A stretch of 29,817 nt of DNA, taken from positions 1 through 29,817 of IMG/VR virus record IMGVR_UViG_3300031758_000391, one strand, 5' to 3'. This DNA comes from a virus. The notes under the pieces were generated by a model that worked only from the letters and a program-made list of their open reading frames with translations, searched no databases and had not been told where the DNA came from. The position numbers and the translations under genes are program-made. Positions 1 to 8,531 of the stretch are shown in pieces (position 1 is the first letter of the stretch; each line of letters opens with the position of its first letter).

Positions 1-241
1 AATGATCTTTCATCAAGGTCACGTCTAGCCGCTTCAATTTCTTCTAGTGGAACGTTGCCACCATCAATGGTTGTGAACTGAAAGCTCTTCCACTGTGAGC
101 TTTTGCTCTCCATCATGTACATGTCATGTGCCCAGTTACTGAAGCCCTTGGGAGTTCCAATGAACATAGCACCACCCTGCTTGTCAGCAAGTGTAGGACG
201 AAGAACTTCAAACCAAGCAGCTGAGTCCATTTCTGCAAACT
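1..241. repeat. Left copy of 241-bp terminal direct repeat (contig overlap)
   Basis: The first 241 bases match the last 241 bases (29577-29817) apart from one substitution, G at 128 versus C at 29704. The repeat lies wholly inside terL and neither end holds the full gene, so joining the ends restores one intact frame. This points to a circular or circularly permuted molecule broken arbitrarily, not a fixed-end genome with functional terminal repeats. The mismatch suggests that two population variants were joined in assembly. Confidence 0.95.
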
Positions 242-587
242 CATCCAACACTAGATAGTCCAGACCCACTCCACGTAGGCTGTCTGCGTTGTCTGCGCCC
301 TTTAATTGTATGGTAGAATTGTTTTTCAGCAATATGGTTAATTCTGATTCGTTAATTTTTTTAGCCCAACGAAGATCTATGAGCTTCTTTTTTAATTTCG
401 TCCAAGCAATCATCTTAGCCTGGCGATAGGTTGGCGCTACATACCATACATCTCTATTAGGTTCTCTTGCATTCCTACATAATTCGCGTATTGCTAGGTG
501 TGTTTTGCCAAAGCGACGTCCCGCTACAATTACTTTGAAGCGTGTTTCTGCATCAACTATTTGTTGTTGGGCGTTGCTAAGTGCCAT
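1..587 (-). CDS. terL: Terminase large subunit, N-terminal part (cut by window end)
   Basis: This is the ATPase half of the packaging motor; the gene continues across the contig junction into 29817-28931, giving a joined protein of 410 residues. It starts at ATG 587, overlapping the previous stop as TAATG. Residues 22-29 (AGRRFGKT) form a Walker A loop of the terminase type. Residues 111-116 (YLVLDE) form Walker B with the catalytic Glu at 116. A TPKGFSNW coupling motif follows at 145-152. In this copy residue 154 is His (CAT), whereas the right-hand copy has Asp (GAT). The protein would dock on the portal and translocate DNA into the prohead. The neighbour order TerL then portal is standard for tailed phages. 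The C-terminal nuclease half is described under the right-hand fragment. Confidence 0.95.
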   Translation of the reverse strand, partial: MALSNAQQQIVDAETRFKVIVAGRRFGKTHLAIRELCRNAREPNRDVWYVAPTYRQAKMIAWTKLKKKLIDLRWAKKINESELTILLKNNSTIQLKGADNADSLRGVGLDYLVLDEFAEMDSAAWFEVLRPTLADKQGGAMFIGTPKGFSNWAHDMYMMESKSSQWKSFQFTTIDGGNVPLEEIEAARRDLDERS

Positions 588-922
588 TATAGGTATCTGT
601 CCTCTACCTTGATTCTAAAGCGTCTTTTATCAATGTCAGAGTCTGAAGTTGTTACTGTGCAGGTCACTGTGTAGAGTTCACCTGCTTTGCCACCACTTAG
701 TTCTACATAGGTAACATTGCCACCCTGTATGCCCTGCGAGACTATTACCAATGGTGCTGTGTCACCTGTGATAGTGCTCACAGCGTAAGAACTAGTAGCA
801 ATGGTGTTGCCAGTGGCTAACCATTCAGTACCCCAGTCCATTGAATAAACTAATGTTGCGCCAGGATCTTTGGGTATCCAACTGCCCTTTACGTCTTGTT
901 TGTATCCAGTTTTTGTTGTCAT
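587..922 (-). CDS. Small beta-rich virion-associated protein (111 aa)
   Basis: The 111-residue protein starts with ATG 922, overlaps the end of the 1,232-residue repeat protein by 4 bp, and its stop overlaps the TerL start (TAATG). The sequence has a Trp/Asp-rich first half (WIPKDPGATLVYSMDWGTEW), a run of predicted beta strands and an ending typical of Ig-like phage domains (YTVTCTVTTS, then a charged segment). Proteins of this build, often with a DW..WL..G..I pattern near the N-terminus, are common beside head and tail genes of many phages and are thought to be structural. Tight coupling to TerL fits co-expression with late genes. The exact role, whether decoration, connector or fibre accessory, cannot be read from the sequence. 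Confidence 0.75.
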   Translation of the reverse strand: MTTKTGYKQDVKGSWIPKDPGATLVYSMDWGTEWLATGNTIATSSYAVSTITGDTAPLVIVSQGIQGGNVTYVELSGGKAGELYTVTCTVTTSDSDIDKRRFRIKVEDRYL

Positions 923-3900
923 ACCGTAAGTTTCCTTGTTTCTTGATCTATTATAATAGTTCTATCCTCTGACTGCACTTTAATAATTCTATTTTCTTGT
1001 GGTACAATCAGCGTGTAGTATTCATCAATGTGTATTACTCTACCAGCCGTTAGTTGGAATCCATTTGCCTGTAGGTTAGCTTGTGCTACAACCAACTTGG
1101 TAATAATGAATAAACCTGTGGCCTGTGCTTGTAGTGCAGCATTAAAGAAAATAACAATCTCTGTAATAGGCACCGCAAGCGCAGTAGTAGTATTTAAGCC
1201 AACCGCATTATCACGTATGCGATTTGGGGTTGAAACGGTCGTAAATGTTGATACTAGTCCACTGCTGGTGTCTGTGACCTTCTGACCAGGTATTGCCACA
1301 GTGAACTGTGTGTTCAAGTCTGCTTCAACACGTTTGATCTTGTCTGCAATAACCGCAACATTGAACTGTGATGCAATGGCTGCTTCACCAAATACTGTTT
1401 TGATTGGATCCGCAGAACATGTAGCTTCAACTATTAGATTGCTGACCACATCAGTTTGTTTAAATGCTTCTGCGCTTAGTTGGCTTGCACTTTCTAATGT
1501 TATTAGGAAGTCACCAATCTTGGCCACTGCACTAAGTTGTGTTGCAATTGAGTCAGTGTCAATTTCATTGTCTCTGAATCTTGCATTGACCGTAGTTTGA
1601 CTAAACTCACTTGTAACTAAAGTGTTACCTGGTGTTTTGAGTATCTTACCAAATGGTAATGCAAGATTGGCTGAGGCGGAAAGAGCAGAGTCTGCAAAGC
1701 GAACTCTACGTTCACTTGCAGTTTGAGTAAATGCACTTGATTGGTTACTTGCAGTTCTTGCAGTCTTAACTGCATTGGTTGATTGCGTAAATGCAGAACT
1801 TAGTGTTCTAGCACCAGGTGAACGGAATCTATCATTAATTACAGTCAATGCAAATGCACTAGCGAGTGCAACACCAGGCTCACGCAATCTAGCATTAATT
1901 GTGCTTTGTGCAGCCACAACATTTATATTAGCATCAGCATTTACAATATTTTGTGCATCAATGAATATTGTGCTTTGCGCACTAGCACTTGCACTAAAGT
2001 CAAATGTGTAACCAGTTAGAACTGTGCCTACTTTAGTGTAGTTCCAAGCAGGTGCTACGTTGTTGCCTGTTTCAAATATGCCTTGATTCCAGTTGTGGAA
2101 CACTTCAGGAGTAATAAGATTGTTATCTTCATCAAAGCCTGGCTCATTAGGCATTACTTCTGTAGACGTTACTTGTCCATTAGTACCATAAGCTACTTCC
2201 CAATTAGTTGCATTATTATAGAAATCTGTATCTCTAATTACGTTAGGGAATCCTGTTTGCTTGATCCACAATTTGTTAATGTAGATGCTGAGGTCAGTTT
2301 TGCTACTGTCACCCCATGTTCCTGGGTTGTAACTAGTTTCAACAGTTCCATTCAGAATGGTTGAAGTGCCGCCGGTGCTAGTAAACACAGCTCCGTTAAT
2401 AGCAGGAACTCCATCAAATGATGCTGCACCATAACCTTCGTTACCAATTAGTGGCATAGTTAGGTTATGCCATTGTGTAAAATCAATGTTGGTAGCTACA
2501 CTAGTAAATGCTATACTTGAACTAAACCATTCATTTACATCTGCTTGCATGTAACGTGTAGCAGTAAATCTATAAGCACCTGAACTTAGTTTTGTTAATT
2601 TTAAATTTGTTGTGTAGTCAGGGTTGCTAATAAATCCTCTAGCATTAGCTCTCCACAGAGTAATTGTTTCATTGTTGTTTAGGTTTCTGCTTAGACGCAA
2701 CCACATGTTAACTGTTGCCAAAGTAGTTAACCAAGTGTTAGTATCATTAGCGTTAACAGCAGTAATTGTACCACCGTTGATTAATTGTAGGTGTTTGAAG
2801 TTAGCAGTTGCAGTTAGTGTAGAGCTTGATGATAGATTCTGTATTATGCCTTTAAACTTGTCAACATTAGCTGTTAAAGTTGCTGTTGCTGTGAATGTTT
2901 CAATTATGCCCTGCAATCTGTCAGCCTGTGCAACCTGTGTGCTAACAACATTAAGATCGCTTTGTGCTGATCTAAATCTATCTCCAGCTGCAACCACAGT
3001 GGCAATAGCAGTAGCTTCCATTTCGCCAGGATTTAGAGCGCCAGCATTAACTGCAAATGTTAAAGCACTATCAATACTTGCACTAGCCTCAATGGTAAAG
3101 CCGCCAGCCGCAATTACACTTGCTGTTGCTGTAAGTGTTATAGAATTATCAATAATTGCAGTTGCAATTGCACTTACTGCGGCCTGACTACTAATGTTGC
3201 TTGATACATTTTTTGTAACACCCGCAACTGCTTCTAATCTTGTGTCTACGCTTAGAAGTGCTTGATTAGGTATGAATTCACTTACATCATCGTCTGCTGT
3301 GGCATCAAAGTGAACTAGTAAACTAGTCTTAGGTAAGTTTACAAATGGTTCTGTAGGAACTGTAATTGTAGTGCTTGAAGGATTCCAGCCCAAGGGCCAG
3401 CTTGAAGTTCCCTTCATTACTCTAAATTCATCTACTCTAGCAAGACTACCTGCTTGCCAATCACCTATTGCAAACGAACCATTGTTTAGACTGAATCCAG
3501 TGTTGGTAGTGGCTTGAGCACGTCTGGTTCCATTTAGGTATATTGCAGTCTGATTGCTGCCAACTCTGGTTAATATTAAAACATGGTTCCACACATCAGC
3601 CGTTAGTGTAACTGACGTAATTAGATTTGTTGAACCAACTGTGAATCTAACATCCGCAGAACTTGGACCTGTAACTGCTAGGTAACGTGATGTGCCGCCA
3701 CTGTCTTTGGCCTGCAATAAGGGCACATTGGTAGGATTGCTGTAGATCCAAAACTCAATGGCTAGGTAATCATTATCAAATGACGAGTTGTTAGGTATAG
3801 CATACACAACACCATTGTCGCCATCAATCTTTGCAGAGTGCGTGCCAAACTTCTTAATACTTGCGTCATAGTCGCCTGCGCCTACACTCAGAGTATTTGC

Positions 3901-4617
3901 ACTTTGAGTGAGCGGACGACCAGGATTGACAGGAGATAATGTTGCTGCAATACCAAATGCTGATTCTAATCTTGTTCTTACTAAATTGGTTACGCCAGTA
4001 AATGTTGCAGTTACTGAAGCTGTACTTGTTATAGTTGCACTTGCTTCTTTAGTGTTGGCATTTGCTGTAGCACTCAATGAAAACGCGGCTTGAATATTTG
4101 AATCAACGCCGCGGCTTCTACTTACATCTGTGCTTTGTGTGAATGCTGCGGCAGCATCAGCACTTAGTTGTTTGATTCTAATGTAGTCAGTGGCAATGTC
4201 AAATACTGCATTAAGACTTGCTGAATAATCTCTTAGTCTTGCAACTGCTAGAGCAAGTTGTGCTTCACTGAATGCAAACAAGTCAGCGCCTTCAATGTGA
4301 CTGATTGTAGCTGTGGTTGAGAATGCTGCACTTACACTTGCACTAGCTTCTTTAACAACACCTACTAATGCTGTAACTGAGGCTGTTGAGCTTAACGCTG
4401 CCTCAGCTTCTTGTAGTGTGCCTTGTACTTCAGTTAGATCACATGCAAGTGTAGCAAACGCATTACCAGCTCTGTCTTCATAGTAATCATATTCAATGTA
4501 GTCTGGATCAATGTAGTAGCCTGACTCTAACACAGCCTCAGCGGTGTAGACATAATACTCCTCTGGTGTAAAGTATCCAAGTTCTATGTATAATTGATCT
4601 GAGGCTTGTCTTGACAT
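919..4617 (-). CDS. Giant repeat-containing virion protein with internal LamG-like domain (1,232 aa)
   Basis: This is the second-largest gene. An acidic, Tyr-rich N-terminus (residues 1-50) is followed by degenerate units of roughly 20 residues, rich in Ala, Ser and Thr with a recurring hydrophobic-x-x-A-F-x-x-T/S pattern and often an R-x-R. The repeats are interrupted at about residues 240-430 by a concanavalin/LamG-like domain (strands such as LAIEFWIYS and VDEFRVMKG). A second globular segment lies around 640-850, and repeats resume at about 890-1190. The C-terminus carries short E-R/E-T-R beta repeats of a type seen at the ends of phage structural proteins. Low charge and the periodic pattern suggest a long fibrous virion component, probably for host recognition. 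It lies within a cassette of fibre genes. A ribosome-binding site, AAGGA, precedes ATG 4617. I do not recognise a named family for the repeats. Confidence 0.85.
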   Translation of the reverse strand: MSRQASDQLYIELGYFTPEEYYVYTAEAVLESGYYIDPDYIEYDYYEDRAGNAFATLACDLTEVQGTLQEAEAALSSTASVTALVGVVKEASASVSAAFSTTATISHIEGADLFAFSEAQLALAVARLRDYSASLNAVFDIATDYIRIKQLSADAAAAFTQSTDVSRSRGVDSNIQAAFSLSATANANTKEASATITSTASVTATFTGVTNLVRTRLESAFGIAATLSPVNPGRPLTQSANTLSVGAGDYDASIKKFGTHSAKIDGDNGVVYAIPNNSSFDNDYLAIEFWIYSNPTNVPLLQAKDSGGTSRYLAVTGPSSADVRFTVGSTNLITSVTLTADVWNHVLILTRVGSNQTAIYLNGTRRAQATTNTGFSLNNGSFAIGDWQAGSLARVDEFRVMKGTSSWPLGWNPSSTTITVPTEPFVNLPKTSLLVHFDATADDDVSEFIPNQALLSVDTRLEAVAGVTKNVSSNISSQAAVSAIATAIIDNSITLTATASVIAAGGFTIEASASIDSALTFAVNAGALNPGEMEATAIATVVAAGDRFRSAQSDLNVVSTQVAQADRLQGIIETFTATATLTANVDKFKGIIQNLSSSSTLTATANFKHLQLINGGTITAVNANDTNTWLTTLATVNMWLRLSRNLNNNETITLWRANARGFISNPDYTTNLKLTKLSSGAYRFTATRYMQADVNEWFSSSIAFTSVATNIDFTQWHNLTMPLIGNEGYGAASFDGVPAINGAVFTSTGGTSTILNGTVETSYNPGTWGDSSKTDLSIYINKLWIKQTGFPNVIRDTDFYNNATNWEVAYGTNGQVTSTEVMPNEPGFDEDNNLITPEVFHNWNQGIFETGNNVAPAWNYTKVGTVLTGYTFDFSASASAQSTIFIDAQNIVNADANINVVAAQSTINARLREPGVALASAFALTVINDRFRSPGARTLSSAFTQSTNAVKTARTASNQSSAFTQTASERRVRFADSALSASANLALPFGKILKTPGNTLVTSEFSQTTVNARFRDNEIDTDSIATQLSAVAKIGDFLITLESASQLSAEAFKQTDVVSNLIVEATCSADPIKTVFGEAAIASQFNVAVIADKIKRVEADLNTQFTVAIPGQKVTDTSSGLVSTFTTVSTPNRIRDNAVGLNTTTALAVPITEIVIFFNAALQAQATGLFIITKLVVAQANLQANGFQLTAGRVIHIDEYYTLIVPQENRIIKVQSEDRTIIIDQETRKLTV

Positions 4618-4639
4618 TGCAGGTCCTTAAATTCTTAGA

Positions 4640-5332
4640 TTAACTATTGTCATCTGTGAATACAGTTGATCCATCTGTTCCATCAGCGTGTATTAGTAAC
4701 AATGTATTTGCATCATTGGTAAATGCCGCTGTTGGCGCTGTAAAGTTAGCGGTATAACGTGCGCTGTTGCTGTAACGTATCTCATCAATCCATCCATTGA
4801 AGCTTTCAATACCACCGCCAGTGCTAACAAAAGCACCAATGTCAATGTCTCCATTGGTGTCTAAGCTAGCTGAACTTGTGCCAATGGTTGTAACAGTTCC
4901 GTTAACAGAGCCATACCAGGTGTTACCACTGCGAATTACAGCAACGTGATAAAAGGCACCTGTGGCCACTGTGCCTATGCTGACACCGTTCCATATGTTC
5001 CATGTTGAACTGCCTGACGATGCATAGACTCTCATAGTAGTGCCATTCTGATATACAGTAAGTCCCCAACGACCACTGTTGCCAGTGAGACTCATAACGT
5101 GATAGCTTGTGCCAGTGTTGGCTGGTCTAATCTGCGCTTCAAATGTAAAGTTGCCACTGGCAGTTACACCTACAGCATTGGCTCTAAGATGATCGCCACT
5201 GCCATCAAACAAGGCACTGGCACCACCAAATTTACTTTGTGCGGTGTCTACTTGTGCATTGCCCACTGTAGTAATTACTAATCCACTTGGAGCAAAGGTA
5301 GCGCCTACCATAGAGCATAATACGCCTGCCAT
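4640..5332 (-). CDS. LamG/concanavalin-like lectin-fold virion protein (230 aa)
   Basis: Almost the whole 230-residue protein matches a LamG/Concanavalin A-like beta-sandwich. It has a hydrophobic start, then AQSKFGGASALFDGSGDHLR, FTFEAQIRP, a HVAVIRSGNTWYGSVNG strand pair and WIDEIRYSNSARYT near residue 190, ending in LLLIHADGTDGS. This is the layout of phage LamG_3-type proteins, which usually bind carbohydrate or serve as adhesin heads. Its ATG at 5332 overlaps the stop of the upstream fibre gene (TAATG), so the two are translationally coupled. A related domain is embedded in the next gene. A receptor-binding or glycan-binding role is inferred, and no catalytic residues are visible. Confidence 0.85.
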   Translation of the reverse strand: MAGVLCSMVGATFAPSGLVITTVGNAQVDTAQSKFGGASALFDGSGDHLRANAVGVTASGNFTFEAQIRPANTGTSYHVMSLTGNSGRWGLTVYQNGTTMRVYASSGSSTWNIWNGVSIGTVATGAFYHVAVIRSGNTWYGSVNGTVTTIGTSSASLDTNGDIDIGAFVSTGGGIESFNGWIDEIRYSNSARYTANFTAPTAAFTNDANTLLLIHADGTDGSTVFTDDNS

Positions 5333-6345
5333 TATGATATATTCCCTGTTAGGATTGCTACAGTTGCACTTACAAACAAGATGTTGCAGACACCACGTGT
5401 TGCAAGACTCACTGATGTCTTGTTGGTGTTAGTGCCAGCAATGTAAGCGTTGGTTGTTGAAAGTGTAATTGTAATGGCTGCGGTGTGATTGTTATAGATC
5501 ACAACCACATCACCTGCTGCGAATGTTGAGTTAGGAACTGTGATTGATCCGCCTGAAGCAACCTGCACAAACTCACCACGGTCTGAAGTTTGTAGTGTGT
5601 ATGAACTTGACTTTTCTGCACCAGCACTTGGAATAACTCTAAAGCCTACACCATTGGTGCCATCTGCTGTACAGTTCTGTAGGTTACCACTTGTTGGTGT
5701 TCCTAACAGCGGAGTTACCAAAGTTGGACTTGTGGCAAATACCAATGCACCAGTTCCTGTTTCATCTGTTACAGCTGAAATAAGGTTTGCTGAACTTGGT
5801 GTGGCTAAGAATGTTGCAACGCCAGTGCCTAGACCGCTTACGCCAGTGCTCACTGCCACTGACTGACTAGCAAAACTTAACACGCCTGACCCATTGGTCT
5901 GTAACACTTGATTGGCTGTGCCATCTGCTATAGGATGTTGAATGCCATCTATGACCACACGACCTGTGCCGTCTGGTGTAATTGAAATATTACCATCGTT
6001 ACCATGATTAATTACTATGCTGCCGCTATTGGTTCCAGCATGAGTGTTAATGGTCAGTGTGCTGGTTCCATACGTGGTTAAATTTACGGCGCTGTTCTGA
6101 TCACCAACTCTAATTGTGTCTGCTGTGAGATATACATCACCTGTGCCATTAGGTGCTATTTCAATGTTGCCATTGCTAACACTTACAATGCTGTTGCCGT
6201 TAACGTCTAAGTTGCCACCTAGCTGCGGTGTTGTGTCCGCAACTATGTTTTCTAATTTGTCTGTGTTGAGGTTGGTGATATTTGCATCACCTTCTGTCCA
6301 GGTTAGTGCTGAACCTTTTGATGCTCTTGTGTATATTGTTGACAT
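5332..6345 (-). CDS. Tail fibre/appendage protein (337 aa)
   Basis: The N-terminus, with YTRASKGSALTWTEGDANIT followed by an N-L-N-T-D-K stretch, is the attachment-type start seen in many marine and cyanophage fibre proteins. The middle contains Gly/Asn/Thr-rich short beta repeats (LGGNLDVNGNSIVS, IEIAPNGTGDVYL, ISITPDGTGRVVIDG) expected of a trimeric fibre shaft. The end is a compact beta domain (about residues 250-337). A similar N-terminus occurs in the 339-residue protein at 7990-6971, so the two may use the same docking site on the virion. The start is at ATG 6345 with GGAG upstream. Fibre identity is firm at the level of fold and context; the receptor is unknown. Confidence 0.82.
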   Translation of the reverse strand: MSTIYTRASKGSALTWTEGDANITNLNTDKLENIVADTTPQLGGNLDVNGNSIVSVSNGNIEIAPNGTGDVYLTADTIRVGDQNSAVNLTTYGTSTLTINTHAGTNSGSIVINHGNDGNISITPDGTGRVVIDGIQHPIADGTANQVLQTNGSGVLSFASQSVAVSTGVSGLGTGVATFLATPSSANLISAVTDETGTGALVFATSPTLVTPLLGTPTSGNLQNCTADGTNGVGFRVIPSAGAEKSSSYTLQTSDRGEFVQVASGGSITVPNSTFAAGDVVVIYNNHTAAITITLSTTNAYIAGTNTNKTSVSLATRGVCNILFVSATVAILTGNIS

Positions 6346-6424
6346 GTGACTTGCTCCACTAAATGTTTGTTCTACAATGCACTAGGAGTCTAAGTCTAGA
6401 GCACTGGGTGTTTTCAGCAGGAAA

Positions 6425-6438
6425 GGGGCCTAAGCCCC
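6425..6438 (-). terminator. Weak hairpin after the 139-aa gene
   Basis: A GGGGC/GCCCC stem with a 4-base loop lies just past the stop at 6456 and is followed on the minus strand by only three T residues. It could be a weak terminator or an mRNA-stabilising hairpin between fibre genes. Confidence 0.35.
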
Positions 6439-6455
6439 AAACCTGCATTTAACTA

Positions 6456-6875
6456 TTAGGCCAAGCTAATTGTTAAGTTACCAGCTGACACTTGGAAAGT
6501 ATCGCCAGTCTCAATGGTCTTTGAAGTTGTAACTGCACCGTAGAACAATACGTTACCTGCTCCAGCAGTAGCGCCATCCATAACTGCAACGTGAGTAATA
6601 GTTCCCCAGTTTGCTGTGGCTGCATCAAAGGTCACAGTTGCTGCTGAGGCGCTGGAACCGCCTGAAGCTGCGTTAAATGTGATTGCTTTGCGAGCATAAG
6701 CTGAACTAGAAGTTGTTACTTCGTCAGTTAATGTGCCTGCTTCAAGGTTGGCAGCTGCCGCTGTTGAAGTGTTGGTAAACAGAGCTAGGTAGCGTGTACC
6801 AGGTGCTGTGTATGATGTTGCAGTTAGAACGTGGTCTAACAGTTTGTTCTCTAGATAATTTGAGGCTGCGCTCAT
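6456..6875 (-). CDS. Small conserved-type virion protein (139 aa)
   Basis: This 139-residue protein resembles a widespread phage structural family. It begins with a helical segment (SNYLENKLLDHVL), then YLALFTN, an SAYARKAITFNAA strand, a WGTITHVAVMDG motif, a GNVLFYGAV strand and a final GDTFQVSAGNLTI hairpin. Family members occur next to tail-fibre or capsid genes in very diverse phages and are usually annotated only as structural or hypothetical. AAGGAG lies 8 bases before ATG 6875. A 95-base gap separates it from the upstream fibre gene, so it may have its own promoter; a CTAAATA element sits in that gap on the coding strand. A virion role is inferred from resemblance and position. Confidence 0.75.
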   Translation of the reverse strand: MSAASNYLENKLLDHVLTATSYTAPGTRYLALFTNTSTAAAANLEAGTLTDEVTTSSSAYARKAITFNAASGGSSASAATVTFDAATANWGTITHVAVMDGATAGAGNVLFYGAVTTSKTIETGDTFQVSAGNLTISLA

Positions 6876-6970
6876 GTGTATTTCTCCTTATAAGGTGTGA
6901 ATCTGCGTTGCGAATCGCACTTGTATTTAGTGCGGGGCTTCTAAGACGGTAGGGAAAGAGTCTGTTTTGT

Positions 6971-7990
6971 TTAGATTCTTGTGAGTCTCCACTGACTAGA
7001 ACCAAGGAATTCAATGTCATAACTGTAGGTGCCTGTTTCACCTGACGCAATGGTTTGTCCGCTGGTGAATACGCCTTGCACACCAAATCCTACCACAGCA
7101 CTGGTGGTTTTGTTTATGTGTAGTGTGTAGAGTCTACCAATTTGATCTGTACCATTAGGCAGTTGAATGTTGCCATTAATTGTAGCAGAATAGTCTGTGT
7201 AACTGATACTGTAGGTGAATAAGTCTTTGCTTACCCAACCAGCGGCAATGTCACCGTTAACAATGTTGGTATTTTCACCAATGGGTCTAACACTTCTACG
7301 ATTACCTACTTCACTCCACTCTGTGCCATTGTAAAAGTCTAGCACCTTAGATGTTTCATTGTGTATCAAACTGCCAGTTAGTGGACTGCTTACTGCATTA
7401 CGCTCTGTTCTAGTGTAATTGCCTAATACTAAGCGGCATTCAACTGTTGTGCCTAGGTTATCTTCAGACCTTAATAGTAATTGATCTGCGCCTATTTCTA
7501 CATCGCCATCATACTGATCTGTGATTAAACTAATTCTATCAATGCCACCATCAAAAAGAATATAGTTGGCAGAGTCAGTTACGCCAATGTTTAGAGTATT
7601 GCCAGTGCCTTTAATAATTGCTCCACCAGCAGCTGGTCCAACATTGACGGTATCAAACTGTAGTGCAAGGTCTTTGCTAGAAAATCCTGTAGGTGCTCTT
7701 AACACTACGGTGTTATTATCAGCAACTCCTAGTGGCAGGTCATTGCTGGTTAAGTTAGCGGCACTTGCGTCAACAGTAATAGTCTTTGCTGTGTTGTCAC
7801 CTGTGAAGGTTACGCCTGAACCTGCTACCAATGTGATAACACCATTCAAATCCGCAGTAACTGTGGTGCCTGCACTTCCTGCACGTAGACCCACAGTGGC
7901 ATTCTGTAGGTTGGTGAAGTTCTGATCGTGTTCTGCTGTGGTTAAGGGTGAGCCCTTTGTGGCTCTGTTTACTATGACGGGTTTGGTCAT
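6971..7990 (-). CDS. Tail fibre/appendage protein (339 aa)
   Basis: The N-terminus (VNRATKGSPLTTAEHDQNFT, then a N-L-Q stretch) matches the docking-type start of the second fibre protein at 6345-5332. A shaft of short beta repeats follows (for example GVITLVAGSGVTFTGDNTAK and a GDVEIGADQLLLRSEDNLG segment). Around residues 200-225, SLIHNETSKVLDFYNGTEWS is the familiar trimer-tip or head-domain motif of phage fibre proteins. The C-terminal 110 residues form a beta-rich domain ending in SSQWRLTRI. ATG 7990 overlaps the stop of the 61-residue coiled-coil gene (ATGA), so the two are coupled. A virion fibre is likely, with the exact attachment point unknown. Confidence 0.82.
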   Translation of the reverse strand: MTKPVIVNRATKGSPLTTAEHDQNFTNLQNATVGLRAGSAGTTVTADLNGVITLVAGSGVTFTGDNTAKTITVDASAANLTSNDLPLGVADNNTVVLRAPTGFSSKDLALQFDTVNVGPAAGGAIIKGTGNTLNIGVTDSANYILFDGGIDRISLITDQYDGDVEIGADQLLLRSEDNLGTTVECRLVLGNYTRTERNAVSSPLTGSLIHNETSKVLDFYNGTEWSEVGNRRSVRPIGENTNIVNGDIAAGWVSKDLFTYSISYTDYSATINGNIQLPNGTDQIGRLYTLHINKTTSAVVGFGVQGVFTSGQTIASGETGTYSYDIEFLGSSQWRLTRI

Positions 7991-8172
7991 TGTGTGTTCT
8001 CCATGTATAGTTTTTGTAGACTCATCACAGCTAAATTAACATTCTTCATGTGCTCCTGCTGTATGGTGACTGACCTAATCAGTTCTTCTTGTATTTTCTC
8101 CAGGAGTTCTACACGCTGTTGCATGATTAAGATTCTTTCCCAGGGGTCCATGTCTTCAAATATTTGACTCAT
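7987..8172 (-). CDS. Small coiled-coil protein (61 aa)
   Basis: A 61-residue, almost entirely helical protein with heptad-like hydrophobics (RVELLEKIQEELIRSVTIQQ) and no transmembrane segment. It overlaps both neighbours by four bases (ATGA), the arrangement of genes made at matched levels. Directly upstream of a fibre gene it could be a fibre-assembly chaperone or a trimerisation partner, but this rests on position and helicity only. No family recognised. Confidence 0.65.
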   Translation of the reverse strand: MSQIFEDMDPWERILIMQQRVELLEKIQEELIRSVTIQQEHMKNVNLAVMSLQKLYMENTQ

Positions 8173-8531
8173 TTTAGTCTTTCCTTCTGTGTGCTGAGGT
8201 GATACAGTCTAGTAACAACTTCAACATTGCCTAAAGCCCAGGGCTCACTGTTGTCCAGTCTGATCATGCAGTAGTCATCTGGTTTGCGTCCACGCTGCAC
8301 AAACATATCATTGGGCCACAGAGTTCTGAAGTCTTCCCAGCTTAGGTTATAATCTTCCTTGCGATAACGTGCTTGTGCTCTATGCTTCTGCCACGCATAA
8401 TACTTATCGTGCTCTACAGGGTCAGGACCACTGATCCATGTTTCAGGTGAACGTCTGCGAATCTTGCGTGTAGTAGTAGGCTTGGCTTTTGAGCCAATGA
8501 TGTAGGGTTCATATTTTATTTGATAGGTCAT
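8169..8531 (-). CDS. Degenerate HNH-type endonuclease-like protein (120 aa)
   Basis: The second half has the framework of small phage HNH homing-endonuclease relatives: a Y-x-W...R-x-x-A-R-Y-R helix (about residues 44-57), SWEDFRTLW (64-72), RGRKPDDYCMIRLDNSEPW (80-98) and GNVEVVTRLYHL (101-112). In canonical members a catalytic His pair precedes the R-x-D...N-V segment. I do not see a clear H-H equivalent, so catalysis may be lost or altered. The N-terminal 35 residues are very basic, consistent with nucleic-acid binding. The gene overlaps both neighbours by four bases. Small basic HNH relatives can assist packaging in HK97-like phages, and closeness to the small-terminase-like gene makes that possible here. 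A solitary homing-type relic is the alternative. Confidence 0.5.
   Translation of the reverse strand: MTYQIKYEPYIIGSKAKPTTTRKIRRRSPETWISGPDPVEHDKYYAWQKHRAQARYRKEDYNLSWEDFRTLWPNDMFVQRGRKPDDYCMIRLDNSEPWALGNVEVVTRLYHLSTQKERLK

Noticed and set aside
1-241. True direct terminal repeats of a fixed-end phage genome
   Set aside because: The repeat lies inside terL and neither end would keep an intact terminase gene; an assembly overlap of a circular molecule is simpler.
2624-3187. 187-codon open frame on the plus strand
   Set aside because: Antisense to the repeat-rich 1,232-residue gene, whose biased composition keeps the opposite frame open; the Val/Ala/Leu-rich sequence has no recognisable domain.
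6742-7086. 114-codon open frame on the minus strand
   Set aside because: It overlaps the ends of two well-supported genes in another frame and looks like no known protein.
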